A DNA stretch of 54,571 nucleotides. It comes from an uncultured Bacteroidales bacterium (GTDB lineage Bacteria; Bacteroidota; Bacteroidia; Bacteroidales; WCHB1-69). This document shows, piece after piece, positions 1 through 8,488 of this stretch (position 1 is the stretch's first letter; each line of letters starts with the position of its first letter). The DNA is taken from assembly GCA_905233625.1 (NCBI GenBank), contig CAJOFJ010000021.1:1-54571 (forward strand), in the 5' to 3' direction. The notes under the pieces were generated by a model that worked only from the letters and a program-made list of their open reading frames with translations, ran no database searches and was not told the origin of the DNA. Position numbers and translations under genes: made by a program.

Positions 1-309
1 CTTCAATTTGTCAACAATTGTTTTCTTTGATAAAACAGAAACAACATACTCTCCAGAATCAGTCGTAACCTCACTTTCAGTTCCATTAATAATATTTGCC
101 GTAATATAATTAATAGTATCTGTTGCACGCTTCATGAACGAATTTTGCATATACTCTTTGTCGAATTTACTAAGCCAACTCAATTCGTTCAAACAATTCA
201 ATACCTCTCTCAACGTTATGGAAACATTCTCTTGATTAATCTTTATTCGAAAGAAGTGAATATTGTCAGCCAATTGTCTATAGTCTTCTAATGTGTACGC
301 GTCTTCCAT
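1..309 (-). CDS. Hypothetical protein, C-terminus cut off by the window edge
   Basis: An open frame of 103 codons starts with ATG at 309 and runs off the left end. It begins MEDAYTLEDYRQLADNIHF and looks helical and soluble, with no signal peptide or membrane segment. Its start lies 9 nt after the stop of the MNT-HsdS fusion gene, so it is probably the next gene of the same operon. It does not resemble the start of HsdR. I do not recognise a family. It may be an accessory protein of the restriction locus. Confidence 0.6.
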   Translation of the reverse strand, partial: MEDAYTLEDYRQLADNIHFFRIKINQENVSITLREVLNCLNELSWLSKFDKEYMQNSFMKRATDTINYITANIINGTESEVTTDSGEYVVSVLSKKTIVDKLK

Positions 310-318
310 TTTTCTTAT

Positions 319-1728
319 TTACAGTATTTTCACCTCCCCACCCATCAGCCTCGGCAGCAACCCATCCCTTGTCTTGGTGAGGGTGCGAATTTGTATTTCG
401 TTAGTTCTGATTTTCTCAAAATACGGTTTAACCTCTTGAACAAAGCATTCAACTTCATTTTTAGAAGGAATTGAAATATCAAGCGACTTGAATGCAGACT
501 TGCTAATCTCCATAAAAGTAGAGCCATTGGAATAACTATGAACCAAATCCATATTTGCCTTAAGCCATAAATAAATAAACTCTTTCGGATAGCCCTTATC
601 ATCAATAATTGCAATGTAGCCCTGATTAATTGCCAAAGGAATTTCGGCAAACGCCAAAACTCCAACAGGGGCACGTGAAGACATCAATAATGTTCCCGAA
701 GGCAATAGACCCGAATTAATTTGTTCAAGCCCTTTTTGTGTTATTTTCTTCTCTGTTTCAAACAAATACAATCCATCCATTGTTGTAACGTCTCTTGGCG
801 AAGTCCACGCTATTTCACCATTCCAAAAACTTGATTCTTTGGTACTTGGTGTTGTACCGCCTTTCACGGTAAGTACATCCCCCAACTTCCCTTCCTCCCA
901 CTCCTCCTTGGCCTCCACCACAAACCACTGGCGGAAGAGCGTCTCGGCCATCTGCTCCAAGGTTGCGTTCTCGCGGTGCAGAAGGTCTATCTTGTCGTCA
1001 ATGGAAGAGAGGATGGCGGATACCTTTCTTTGCACATTAACTGATGGAACTTCAATTATCACATTTCCTAAATCTTGAATAGTAATTTGCGATTGTGCAG
1101 AACCGCTATCCAAATATCGAAGATTCTCTTGGCGGAACATATTATAGAAATAGTCATTCAGGACAATGCTATTATCCAACACGATCTTTATTGAAAGATT
1201 TGTCAAAAAACATCTTTGCATAGTCAACTTCACATCTCCTGTACCACCAACTCCACGAGCAACCAATATTACATCTCCTTTCTCGCAATTGTATTCGGGG
1301 TATGAATCAACGTATTTATAACCAGAAAATGTAATATAATTACCTTTCCCAAGCAATTCTTTCTTAGGTAACTTCCCATATGCAAAAGTTGCCACATCTC
1401 CCAACTTATATTCTTTCCACTCGCTTTTCTTCTCATAAATCGTAATTCCCATACGGCGGATATGGTCGATGAGGGCTTCGTTTTTCAAGGTGTGGAAGAT
1501 GGAGATGTCGAATTGGTAAGGCAGCAGCAGGTCGTCGATGGCAAGGCTGATACGGTTGAGGTCGGTGTGTGTCAGCTCAGCACCCTCCAAGGTGATGTCC
1601 ACATCCGAGAAAGGCTTATAATTGCCTTTGGCACGCGAGCCATACAATACCACACGCTCAATCCGCTCGTTTGCTGCGAACACCTCGTTTAACTTCGTCA
1701 ATTCTATGTCTTTCAATCCGTGGGGCAT
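319..1728 (-). CDS. hsdS: MNT nucleotidyltransferase domain fused to type I restriction specificity subunit HsdS
   Basis: The protein has 469 residues and two parts. Residues 1-98 are a minimal nucleotidyltransferase (MntA/HI0073 type), with LYGSRAKGN at 28-36, the metal-binding pair D42 and D44 in SDVDI, and a third Asp at 74. From about residue 102 it is an HsdS subunit with two target-recognition domains, each opening with a KLGDV motif (about 108 and 283). These are separated by the helical conserved region around ILSSIDDKIDLLHREN, and a second such region ends the protein. HsdS sets the DNA sequence recognised by the HsdM/HsdR complex. MNT domains normally AMPylate or silence a partner HEPN toxin, and the HEPN gene lies 8 nt upstream. 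The fusion point coincides with one copy of a 21-bp direct repeat. That the MNT still acts on HEPN is inference. Confidence 0.85.
   Translation of the reverse strand: MPHGLKDIELTKLNEVFAANERIERVVLYGSRAKGNYKPFSDVDITLEGAELTHTDLNRISLAIDDLLLPYQFDISIFHTLKNEALIDHIRRMGITIYEKKSEWKEYKLGDVATFAYGKLPKKELLGKGNYITFSGYKYVDSYPEYNCEKGDVILVARGVGGTGDVKLTMQRCFLTNLSIKIVLDNSIVLNDYFYNMFRQENLRYLDSGSAQSQITIQDLGNVIIEVPSVNVQRKVSAILSSIDDKIDLLHRENATLEQMAETLFRQWFVVEAKEEWEEGKLGDVLTVKGGTTPSTKESSFWNGEIAWTSPRDVTTMDGLYLFETEKKITQKGLEQINSGLLPSGTLLMSSRAPVGVLAFAEIPLAINQGYIAIIDDKGYPKEFIYLWLKANMDLVHSYSNGSTFMEISKSAFKSLDISIPSKNEVECFVQEVKPYFEKIRTNEIQIRTLTKTRDGLLPRLMGGEVKIL
1403..1423. repeat. 21-bp direct repeat, copy at the MNT/HsdS junction
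   Basis: This sequence is identical over 21 bp to 2195-2215 and lies exactly 792 bp away (264 codons). The bases just outside the repeat differ. It encodes the EWKEYK start of the HsdS part. The two copies bound the HEPN gene plus the MNT coding segment. Confidence 0.9.
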
Positions 1729-1736
1729 AGCGTTAC

Positions 1737-2171
1737 TTATTCGTTTGTCGTTTCAAGTCTTTTCAGCATTACTTGCTCGTAATCCTCGAAAAGTGGATAA
1801 TACACATTGATGATGTTGGCGACAATGGTCTGAGCCGTGTCGTCATCGTAATTGTGAGAGGTCAAGTTCCGATCGCGAATGGAATCCATCCAACGCTCAT
1901 CGCCGATTATTCCCGCCTGCAAAGTCTGCCGAATGGCATCGCGAGAACCTACAATATCGGGAATTCCCTGATATTCCAAATAATCTTTCATCACTTTCCA
2001 AGCCAGTTCGTGCGTATATTCATATCTTTGTATCAGACCTTCCTCCATAAGCATATCTTCATCGCCTCTGCTTTTCTGTGCGGAGACTATGTCCACTGCC
2101 TTGCCCAATTGAAGCAATGCCTTGCGGTAGTTGCTGAACCGCTGAATCCATCTGATGTCTTTATCTTCCAT
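1737..2171 (-). CDS. HEPN-domain protein, HI0074/HepT-like (putative toxin partner of the MNT domain)
   Basis: The protein has 144 residues and is all-helical, matching HI0074-type nucleotidyltransferase substrate-binding (HEPN) proteins in length. The HEPN RNase-like motif R-x4-H appears in RDRNLTSHNYD near residue 100, and the Tyr after the His, the site AMPylated in HepT systems, is present. The upstream FSNYRKALLQL and the ELAWKVMKDYLEYQG helix are typical of the family. It ends 8 nt before the MNT-HsdS fusion, so the HEPN and MNT genes are translated together. In known HepT/MntA pairs HEPN cleaves RNA and MNT inactivates it by AMPylation. The position inside a restriction operon suggests backup abortive defence, which is inference. 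Confidence 0.85.
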   Translation of the reverse strand: MEDKDIRWIQRFSNYRKALLQLGKAVDIVSAQKSRGDEDMLMEEGLIQRYEYTHELAWKVMKDYLEYQGIPDIVGSRDAIRQTLQAGIIGDERWMDSIRDRNLTSHNYDDDTAQTIVANIINVYYPLFEDYEQVMLKRLETTNE

Positions 2172-2184
2172 AACTCAAATATGT

Positions 2185-2247
2185 TTATATGTTAAACTTA
2201 TATTCTTTCCACTCGGTCATAGGCTCTTTTCCTATTATCTCTTTCAT
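2185..2247 (-). pseudogene. Remnant of the original hsdS start (20 codons)
   Basis: A 20-codon frame starts at 2247 and ends MTEWKEYKFNI then a stop, 13 nt upstream of the HEPN start. The stretch EWKEYK repeats the HsdS opening that follows the MNT domain in the fusion gene (residues 103-108). At the DNA level 2195-2215 is identical to 1403-1423. I read this as the displaced N-terminus of hsdS, cut off when the HEPN/MNT cassette entered. It could still be translated as a short peptide. Confidence 0.7.
2195..2215. repeat. 21-bp direct repeat, copy upstream of the HEPN gene
   Basis: This is the second copy of the repeat at 1403-1423, lying inside the hsdS start remnant. Recombination between the two would delete 792 bp in frame and rejoin the remnant start to the rest of hsdS. 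Confidence 0.9.
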
Positions 2248-2321
2248 CTTTTCTTATATTGAAAAAGAAAACAAATTGTTTATAATCAATATTTTAGCCT
2301 CTTTCTTTTCTTTCTTCTTTC

Positions 2322-2447
2322 TCAAAACAAGCTATTTTCTGCCACTTTTTTCAAGAAAAGACAAATCATGCAATGTATAGCAAGTTCTCCAAGATCAACA
2401 GTTCTACCTATCACATATTTCAAAGTCTTTTTTATCAAATTTCGCAT
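2322..2447 (-). CDS. Possible small ORF downstream of hsdM
   Basis: A 41-codon frame starts at an ATG preceded by GGAAG. It begins MRNLIKKTLKYVIGRTVDLG and has a hydrophobic middle. It lies in the 226-bp gap between hsdM and the hsdS remnant, which is unusually wide for a type I operon. I do not recognise it. An overlapping 17-codon frame starts at 2457. It may be non-coding. Confidence 0.2.
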   Translation of the reverse strand: MRNLIKKTLKYVIGRTVDLGELAIHCMICLFLKKVAENSLF

Positions 2448-2473
2448 TTTCTTCCATAACACCTAGTGTTTAT

Positions 2474-3994
2474 TTAGTCAATCTTTATCTTCCTCAGATT
2501 CTCCAAAATCAATTTGTTCAGCCGTTCTTCCTCCTTCAGTTGCTCCTCAAATTCGGCTTTCAGGACGGTGAAACGCTCGGCGAAGTTGAAGTCGTCCTCC
2601 TCTTCGGGTAATCCCACATATCGTCCGGGCGTGAGCACATAGTCCAGTTCCGCCACACGACTCAAAGGCACCGACGCACAAAAGCCAGCAATATCTTGAT
2701 ATTCTGCCGATTCATCGCGCCATAGATGATAAGTTTTGGCAATCTCCTGAATATCTTCCTCCGAAAGTTCGCGTGTGCGGCGATTGATGAGATGGCCTTT
2801 GTTGCGGGCATCGATGAAGAGGATCTTACCAGCGCGGTGGGTACGATTGCGTGTCACAAACCACAGGCAGGCGGGAATCTGTGTGTTTAGGAACAACTTG
2901 GCTGGGAGGTTCACAATGCAAGCAATCAGTCCCTTGTCAATCAATGTCTTGCGGATTTCACCCTCGCCACCCGTCTTGGAGGTCAGCGAGCCTTTTGCCA
3001 GCACAAAGCCCGCTTGTCCGCTCGGGGCAAGGTGATAAATAAAATGCTGAATCCAAGCGAAGTTAGCATTACCTGCAGGGGGTATGCCATATTGCCAACG
3101 GGCATCGCTGCGCAGTTGGTCGCCACTCCAGTCGCTGTCGTTGAACGGCGGATTGGCAAGCACATAGTCGGCCTTCACATCGCGGTGCGCATCGTTGAGG
3201 AACGAGCCTTCAGTGTTCCACTTCACCTGCGAAGCGTCAATGCCACGAATGGCAAGATTCATCTTGCACAGCCGCCAAGTGGTTTGGTTGCTCTCTTGCC
3301 CATAAACCGAAATGTTCTCAATCCGTCCCTGATGCTCCTTCACAAATTTCTCGCTCTGTACGAACATACCGCCCGAGCCGCAGCATGGGTCGAGCACACG
3401 GCCTTCGTACGGTTCCAGCATATTCACCAACAATTCCACAACACTTCGAGGCGTGTAGAATTGTCCGCCCTTCTTGCCTTCGGCCAAAGCGAACTCGCCG
3501 AGGAAATACTCGAAGACGTGCCCAAGCAGGTCGGCACTTTTGGTGCTGGTGTTCTGCAAGGTGGAGTTGCCAATCAGGTCGATAAGCTCGCCCAATGAGG
3601 TCGGGTCGAGGTTGGGGCGGGAAAAGACTTTAGGCAGCACACCTTTCAATGATTTGTTTTCACGTTCAATCTCGTCCATCGCATCATCAATATACTTACC
3701 GATTTGCGGACTTTTGGCTTGTGCCACCAAATAACTCCACCGTGCATTCGCTGGAACGTAAAACACATTCTCGGCAGCATATTCCTCGCGGTCTTCGGGG
3801 TCCGCTCCATCGGCCTGCTGCCTCACCAATTCGTCATACAATTGTTCAAACGATACCGAAATATATCTCAAAAAGATGAGACCCAGCACAACGTGCTTAT
3901 ATTCAGCCGCATCAATATTCTTGCGCAATTTGTCGGCGGCCTTCCAAAGCTGTTTCTCCAATGGTTCCTCAATAATCTCTTTCGTTTTGGCCAT
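2474..3994 (-). CDS. hsdM: Type I restriction-modification system DNA methyltransferase subunit HsdM
   Basis: The protein has 506 residues, a normal HsdM length. It has the N-terminal helical HsdM domain (LEKQLWKAADKLRKNID and on), the SAM-binding motif I DPCCGSGGMF near residue 200, and the N6-adenine catalytic motif NPPF near residue 280, followed by the usual FAWIQHFIYHL. It methylates adenine in the target set by HsdS and forms the M2S complex. It is the first gene of the minus-strand operon, with a -7 box at 4020-4027. No hsdR is visible. It may lie beyond the left edge. Confidence 0.95.
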   Translation of the reverse strand: MAKTKEIIEEPLEKQLWKAADKLRKNIDAAEYKHVVLGLIFLRYISVSFEQLYDELVRQQADGADPEDREEYAAENVFYVPANARWSYLVAQAKSPQIGKYIDDAMDEIERENKSLKGVLPKVFSRPNLDPTSLGELIDLIGNSTLQNTSTKSADLLGHVFEYFLGEFALAEGKKGGQFYTPRSVVELLVNMLEPYEGRVLDPCCGSGGMFVQSEKFVKEHQGRIENISVYGQESNQTTWRLCKMNLAIRGIDASQVKWNTEGSFLNDAHRDVKADYVLANPPFNDSDWSGDQLRSDARWQYGIPPAGNANFAWIQHFIYHLAPSGQAGFVLAKGSLTSKTGGEGEIRKTLIDKGLIACIVNLPAKLFLNTQIPACLWFVTRNRTHRAGKILFIDARNKGHLINRRTRELSEEDIQEIAKTYHLWRDESAEYQDIAGFCASVPLSRVAELDYVLTPGRYVGLPEEEDDFNFAERFTVLKAEFEEQLKEEERLNKLILENLRKIKID

Positions 3995-4019
3995 GATAAA
4001 AGAAGTCTTATTTATTCTG

Positions 4020-4027
4020 CAAAAATA
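4020..4027 (-). promoter_or_regulatory. Promoter -7 box for hsdM
   Basis: On the minus strand this reads TATTTTTG, the Bacteroidota TAnnTTTG -7 box, 26 bp before the hsdM start. Confidence 0.6.
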
Positions 4028-4114
4028 CTAAAAAATCAGAAAATTTCTGAGCTTTTATAAGTTTTGTAGATATAAAACTTCTTTGGAAAACAAGTCTGAT
4101 TTTCAACAATTTGC

Positions 4115-4876
4115 CTATCCCCGTTTTCTGACAATCCCGTCAGAACTATACACGTAGCGACTGCCTAAACCAAAGCAGTTTTGGACATTTTCCGGGGTAA
4201 GGACTTCAGAAGTGGGACCAAAGTGCTGGATTTCACCTTCTTTCATCAGCAGAGCCTCCTGGGCATACTGCAAGGCGTAGGGAAAATCATGCAATACAAT
4301 GATAATGGTAACTTGCTGTTGCTGATTCAGTTCGGCCAAAATATCCATGATTTCAAACTGATGCACCACATCCAAATTGGCCAGTGGTTCGTCCAACATG
4401 ATGATGGGTGTTTGCTGGGCAATGGCACGGGCTATCATGGCACGACGGAGCTCTCCCCCACTCAACTGTCCCAACATCCTATCTTTCAAATGTTTAAGAT
4501 TCGTCATCTCCAACACTTTCTCCACCAGCTTTTCATCTTCAGGAGTAGAAAACTCCCAGCGATTCTGATACGGATTGCGCCCCATCATCACCACCTCGAA
4601 CACCGAAAAGTCAAAGACCACATCCTCACGCTGAGGCACAAAAGCTATCTTGCGTGCCAGCTCCAACGGCTTGTACTGGCTCAACGAAAGTCCATCAATG
4701 CGAATATCTCCTTCCTCCAGCAGCTGAAGTCCCGCAATCGAGCGCAACAAAGTGCTCTTGCCGGAACCATTGGGTCCCATCACCGCACAGAAAACGGACT
4801 TTTCAAAGGTGACAGAGAAATTCCGGAGAACCCGTTTCCCCTCATAGCCGGAAGATATATTGCTGATTTCTATCAT
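4115..4876 (-). CDS. ABC transporter ATP-binding protein, FecE/BtuD family
   Basis: The start is taken at MIEISNISSGYEG (253 residues), because an upstream in-frame ATG would overlap the permease by 47 nt, whereas this ATG follows the permease stop by 1 nt. The Walker A GPNGSGKST, signature LSGGELRR and Walker B IIMLDEP are intact. It powers import of a chelate (iron complex, haem or corrinoid) through the FecCD permease next to it. It is the last gene of receptor-permease-ATPase. No binding-protein gene is nearby. Confidence 0.92.
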   Translation of the reverse strand: MIEISNISSGYEGKRVLRNFSVTFEKSVFCAVMGPNGSGKSTLLRSIAGLQLLEEGDIRIDGLSLSQYKPLELARKIAFVPQREDVVFDFSVFEVVMMGRNPYQNRWEFSTPEDEKLVEKVLEMTNLKHLKDRMLGQLSGGELRRAMIARAIAQQTPIIMLDEPLANLDVVHQFEIMDILAELNQQQQVTIIIVLHDFPYALQYAQEALLMKEGEIQHFGPTSEVLTPENVQNCFGLGSRYVYSSDGIVRKRG

Positions 4877-4877
4877 C

Positions 4878-5888
4878 TTACACTTTCTTTTGACGCAACA
4901 ACAAAAAGAGGAAATACGGTGCACCAGCCAAGGCTGTGATACTGCCCACCGGCAACTCCGCAGGTATGGCTAACGTACGGGCCAGTGTGTCGGCAATCAG
5001 CAGGAAGAAAGCACCCAGAATCAGCGAATACGTGAACATGGAGCGCATATTATTGCCAAAAAGCATTCGCGACACATGAGGGATAATCAATCCAATAAAA
5101 CCGATAACTCCGCAGCAGGACACAGCTGTGGCAATCAACAGAGAGGAGAAAATCAATGTGACGTATGCTACCCTTTTGGTGTTGACCCCTAAGTTTTTAG
5201 CCACATCCTCGCCCATCTGCATAATATTCAAATCTTTGGAATAGAAAAAGAAAGGGATGACGCAAAGGATGGTCATCACGGTCATCATCAGTACCTCCGA
5301 CCAGGAAATCGATGCCAGCGAGCCCATCGTCCAGAAATAAATCTTATGCATTTCACGCTGATGCATCACCACCAACAGGGTAATAACAGCTGATATCAGG
5401 AAATTGATAGCGATACCCACCAATAACAGGGTTTCGATACTGCGCCGCCGACTCATCTTGCTAATACCCAGGATGACAAAGAGTGTAAGCAAACCCGTGA
5501 TTAGTGCGGGGATGGTCACCCCGAAATAAAAGACATCCCAGCCCAAAATAAAACTGATAGCACCACCCAGCGAGCTTCCCGACGAGATACCCAGCACATA
5601 GGGGTCACAAATCGGGTTGCGGAAAATAGACTGGAACACGCAACCGCAAGCTGCCAGTGCCGCACCGACAATCACACTCATCACTATTCGTGGCAACCTC
5701 AACTGAAACAGCGTGATACCGTATGAAGCCGGTACGCCCGTTGTGTCCGCGTGACCGAACTGGGCCTTTGCCAACTGCCAAATCGTGTCCATGGGAATAC
5801 GCACCACTCCGATGGTCAGGGCTACAACCATACTGAACAGCAAGACTATCAAAAGCAGCAAGGGCAATATTTTCGAAGTCCTCTTCAT
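4878..5888 (-). CDS. Iron-chelate/cobalamin ABC transporter permease, FecCD family
   Basis: The protein has 336 residues and about ten hydrophobic segments. Family stretches include LRLPRIVMSVIVGAALAACG near residue 65, NPICDPYVLGISSGSSLG near 92 and FIGLIIPHVSRMLFG near 270. It forms the inner-membrane channel of a siderophore, haem or B12 importer. It starts 11 nt after the TonB-dependent receptor stop and ends 1 nt before the ATPase start, so all three are one operon. The substrate cannot be read from sequence. Confidence 0.92.
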   Translation of the reverse strand: MKRTSKILPLLLLIVLLFSMVVALTIGVVRIPMDTIWQLAKAQFGHADTTGVPASYGITLFQLRLPRIVMSVIVGAALAACGCVFQSIFRNPICDPYVLGISSGSSLGGAISFILGWDVFYFGVTIPALITGLLTLFVILGISKMSRRRSIETLLLVGIAINFLISAVITLLVVMHQREMHKIYFWTMGSLASISWSEVLMMTVMTILCVIPFFFYSKDLNIMQMGEDVAKNLGVNTKRVAYVTLIFSSLLIATAVSCCGVIGFIGLIIPHVSRMLFGNNMRSMFTYSLILGAFFLLIADTLARTLAIPAELPVGSITALAGAPYFLFLLLRQKKV

Positions 5889-5899
5889 CTGTTCACGCT

Positions 5900-8386
5900 T
5901 TAGAAATCAATAGCCAATTTTACATTTATCAATCTGGAAGTCAAATAATTAGGAACTCTCGAATAAGTATTGTCCGTGTTCTTGATCCAGTCGTAAGACG
6001 ACACATTGGCTGTATTCAGCAAGTTAAAGATTTCCAGATAGATACCAAAATTATTGATTGCACGGACAAATTTGCTCTTGTTTCTCATTCTGTCGCGACT
6101 CTGCTCCAAGAACATGTACGAGAAGCCTAAATCCACACGGCGATACCATGGACCATTGATACAATTCTCCCGACTATGCACCGTCCCTGGCATCCAATAA
6201 GGCAAGCCGCTGCCGAAGACAAAATTCAGGTGAACGCGGAACTGAGGCAAAGTCGGAAAATGATCCTGGAAGAAGATGTTGATATTGAACACCTGGTCGG
6301 TGGGACGGCGAACGAACTTCGTATCTGTAAGTTTGTTACCATCAGCATCCCGAACCAATTTCTCCATGGTTTTCATCAAAGACAAAGAAATCCAAGACTC
6401 CAGACCTTTGATAAATTCCCCGCTCAACTTTAAGTCAATACCAGTAGCAAAACCCACCGCATCGTTAATACCGCTATAGGTAATCTGCATGTTATTGGTG
6501 GTATAGGTAATCAAGTTGTTGAGCCACTTGAAATAACACTCGCCGGTAAATTTGAACGGCCTGTGCCACAGCAAAAAGTTGTATTCTGAAGAGAAAATCA
6601 GCTGATAGGACTGCTGTGACTTGGTTTCTGGGTGACGTACGCCCTGAGCATCACGCATCTCGCGATAGAATGGCGGCTGATAATAGAGACCTGTTTTGAT
6701 GCGGAACTCCCAATCACGTTTCCAGTCAGGTTTAATCACCAAGGACAAGCGTGGGGATGCAGTAAACTCGTTGTTAAAAGTCCAGTAGTGGAACCGCACA
6801 CCGCCATTAAGAATAAAATCAGTTCCGTTTTTTGAGCTGAATTTCCATGAATCCTGCACAAAAGCAGTGGCACGCAAGGTATTCAGTGAAGGATATTTGG
6901 CATAAATATAATTATTGATATTCAGCACACGTGACGCATCGTTAAACGGCACCGCTTCACCTGGGACAGTGGGAATGACAGGCAGAATATAACCAGCCGA
7001 ATCGGTAAAATTCCATTCGCTGAGTTGGTCGTCAATCAGTTCGTGCTGCAGTTTCGCACCCCAACTGAAGGTGTTTTGCTTGGGCAATTTATGAGTACCT
7101 CTGACATCCACCGCGGAAATCAGCGAATTGATATAATTACGGGCATGGCGCATGAAAGTGCCCACCCCTCTCTCAGTCAATTCGTGCGAAATATCATCCG
7201 TCTGGCTGCCCAAATCTATTTCAATGTCTTTCAATGCATACGCTCCACGAATGTCAAAAGTCTCAGCCTCACGGGCATAATAGGAAGAAACAATGAACTT
7301 ATAGGTATTGTTTTCGTCTGCCAAATACTTGAAAGTCAGCGCACCCAAATAATTCTCATACTTGTCCACTTCCTGGCCCTCGTAATAAACCGTATAGCGG
7401 GACAAGGTAGAATTCAGACTACCGAAAACAGCTGTTCTGTCAGAAGGAACAAAGAGGTAGCGATTAATGGAAAAGTTACCCAATAAACTGATTTCCAACT
7501 TTTTGATAGGCTTATATGTCAGCAACATCTGGGTATCGAAGAAGCGGGGCTTGTAATCACCCTTGGTATCCAGATTCTTGAAAAGATAGGCGTTGGATTT
7601 GAAGCGGACACCCAGCAAAAAAGAGAATTTATCCTTGACATTACCTTCCACATGGCCCGAACAGCCCAGCAAGCTGGCAGAAAGAGAACCACCGTATTTG
7701 GTTGGCTGTTTATATTCCACATCCAGCACCGAGGACATGCGATCGCCATACTTGGCCTCAAAACCACCCGCCGAAAATTTGATACCGGCGGTCAAATCGG
7801 GATTGACAAAACTCAAGCCCTCCTGCTGACCGCTACGGATGAGGAAGGGACGATAAATCTGGATATCGTTGACAAAAACCAGATTCTCGTCATAATTACC
7901 TCCACGGACATTGTATTGAGAGCTCAATTCGTTGGTGGAAGAAATACCCGGCAATGTTGTAAGCAGCGCCTCCACACTTCCAGTGGGAGACGGCAACTTG
8001 AAGGTCAAATTGGGATCCACGCGGGTAAAGCCATCGTCGCCACGGCCTCTGACATCCACCATTTCAAGCTGTTCTCCAGTGGATATAAGCGTAATCATCT
8101 GCCGTTCGCGCTGGTTTTTGCGCAAAGTGACGATGAGGGTCGTATCGTGATAAGACAAATGTTGCAGATGGAATTGCAACTCCCTTTCCGCCGGCACCTT
8201 CAACTCAAACATACCGGTTTCGGAAGAAACGGTGGACAGGTCGGTACCCACCACGGTCACCACCACATTATCGATAGGCTGGGCGTATTCGTCGGTAATA
8301 ATACCCACAAAAGTGGCTTGCTGGGCAAAAAGCGTACTCATTCCCAGAGCCAACAACAGCAATAACCACTTCCGAAACTGTGCCAA
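5900..8386 (-). CDS. TonB-dependent outer-membrane receptor with N-terminal carboxypeptidase-regulatory-like domain
   Basis: The protein has 828 residues. A signal peptide (residues 1-21, ending LFAQ) is followed by an Ig-like carboxypeptidase-regulatory domain (about 24-110). The plug domain follows, with LPGISSTNELSSQYNVRGG near 145-165 and DENLVFVNDIQIYRPFLI after it. The rest is a long beta-barrel ending in an aromatic-rich strand (LINVKLAIDF). It takes up a chelated nutrient using TonB energy and passes it to the FecCD/FecE importer encoded just downstream. No riboswitch precedes it, so a cobalamin substrate is not supported here. Confidence 0.9.
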   Translation of the reverse strand: MAQFRKWLLLLLALGMSTLFAQQATFVGIITDEYAQPIDNVVVTVVGTDLSTVSSETGMFELKVPAERELQFHLQHLSYHDTTLIVTLRKNQRERQMITLISTGEQLEMVDVRGRGDDGFTRVDPNLTFKLPSPTGSVEALLTTLPGISSTNELSSQYNVRGGNYDENLVFVNDIQIYRPFLIRSGQQEGLSFVNPDLTAGIKFSAGGFEAKYGDRMSSVLDVEYKQPTKYGGSLSASLLGCSGHVEGNVKDKFSFLLGVRFKSNAYLFKNLDTKGDYKPRFFDTQMLLTYKPIKKLEISLLGNFSINRYLFVPSDRTAVFGSLNSTLSRYTVYYEGQEVDKYENYLGALTFKYLADENNTYKFIVSSYYAREAETFDIRGAYALKDIEIDLGSQTDDISHELTERGVGTFMRHARNYINSLISAVDVRGTHKLPKQNTFSWGAKLQHELIDDQLSEWNFTDSAGYILPVIPTVPGEAVPFNDASRVLNINNYIYAKYPSLNTLRATAFVQDSWKFSSKNGTDFILNGGVRFHYWTFNNEFTASPRLSLVIKPDWKRDWEFRIKTGLYYQPPFYREMRDAQGVRHPETKSQQSYQLIFSSEYNFLLWHRPFKFTGECYFKWLNNLITYTTNNMQITYSGINDAVGFATGIDLKLSGEFIKGLESWISLSLMKTMEKLVRDADGNKLTDTKFVRRPTDQVFNINIFFQDHFPTLPQFRVHLNFVFGSGLPYWMPGTVHSRENCINGPWYRRVDLGFSYMFLEQSRDRMRNKSKFVRAINNFGIYLEIFNLLNTANVSSYDWIKNTDNTYSRVPNYLTSRLINVKLAIDF

Positions 8387-8409
8387 GTATTTGTGTTTTT
8401 TTTAATACG

Positions 8410-8417
8410 CAAAGATA
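8410..8417 (-). promoter_or_regulatory. Promoter -7 box for the receptor operon
   Basis: On the minus strand this reads TATCTTTG, a TAnnTTTG box 24 bp upstream of the receptor start. Confidence 0.6.
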
Positions 8418-8431
8418 GCGAAAATATTGCA

Positions 8432-8460
8432 AAAAAAATGCTACACATGATTTGTGTAGC
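8432..8460 (-). terminator. Rho-independent terminator of rpmB
   Basis: A perfect hairpin with arms TGCTACACA / TGTGTAGCA is followed on the minus strand by a run of eight T. It sits 30 nt after the rpmB stop and just before the receptor promoter, insulating the two. Confidence 0.85.
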
Positions 8461-8488
8461 ACTTTTTAAATCTCAAAGTCAAAAGACA

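Noticed and set aside
2404-2457. 17-codon frame after hsdM as a gene
   Set aside because: It is very short, unrecognised and overlaps another short frame. Neither is strongly supported.
8387-8488. Cobalamin riboswitch before the TonB-dependent receptor
   Set aside because: Only a promoter box and the rpmB terminator fit in the ~100 bp gap. No B12 box is present.
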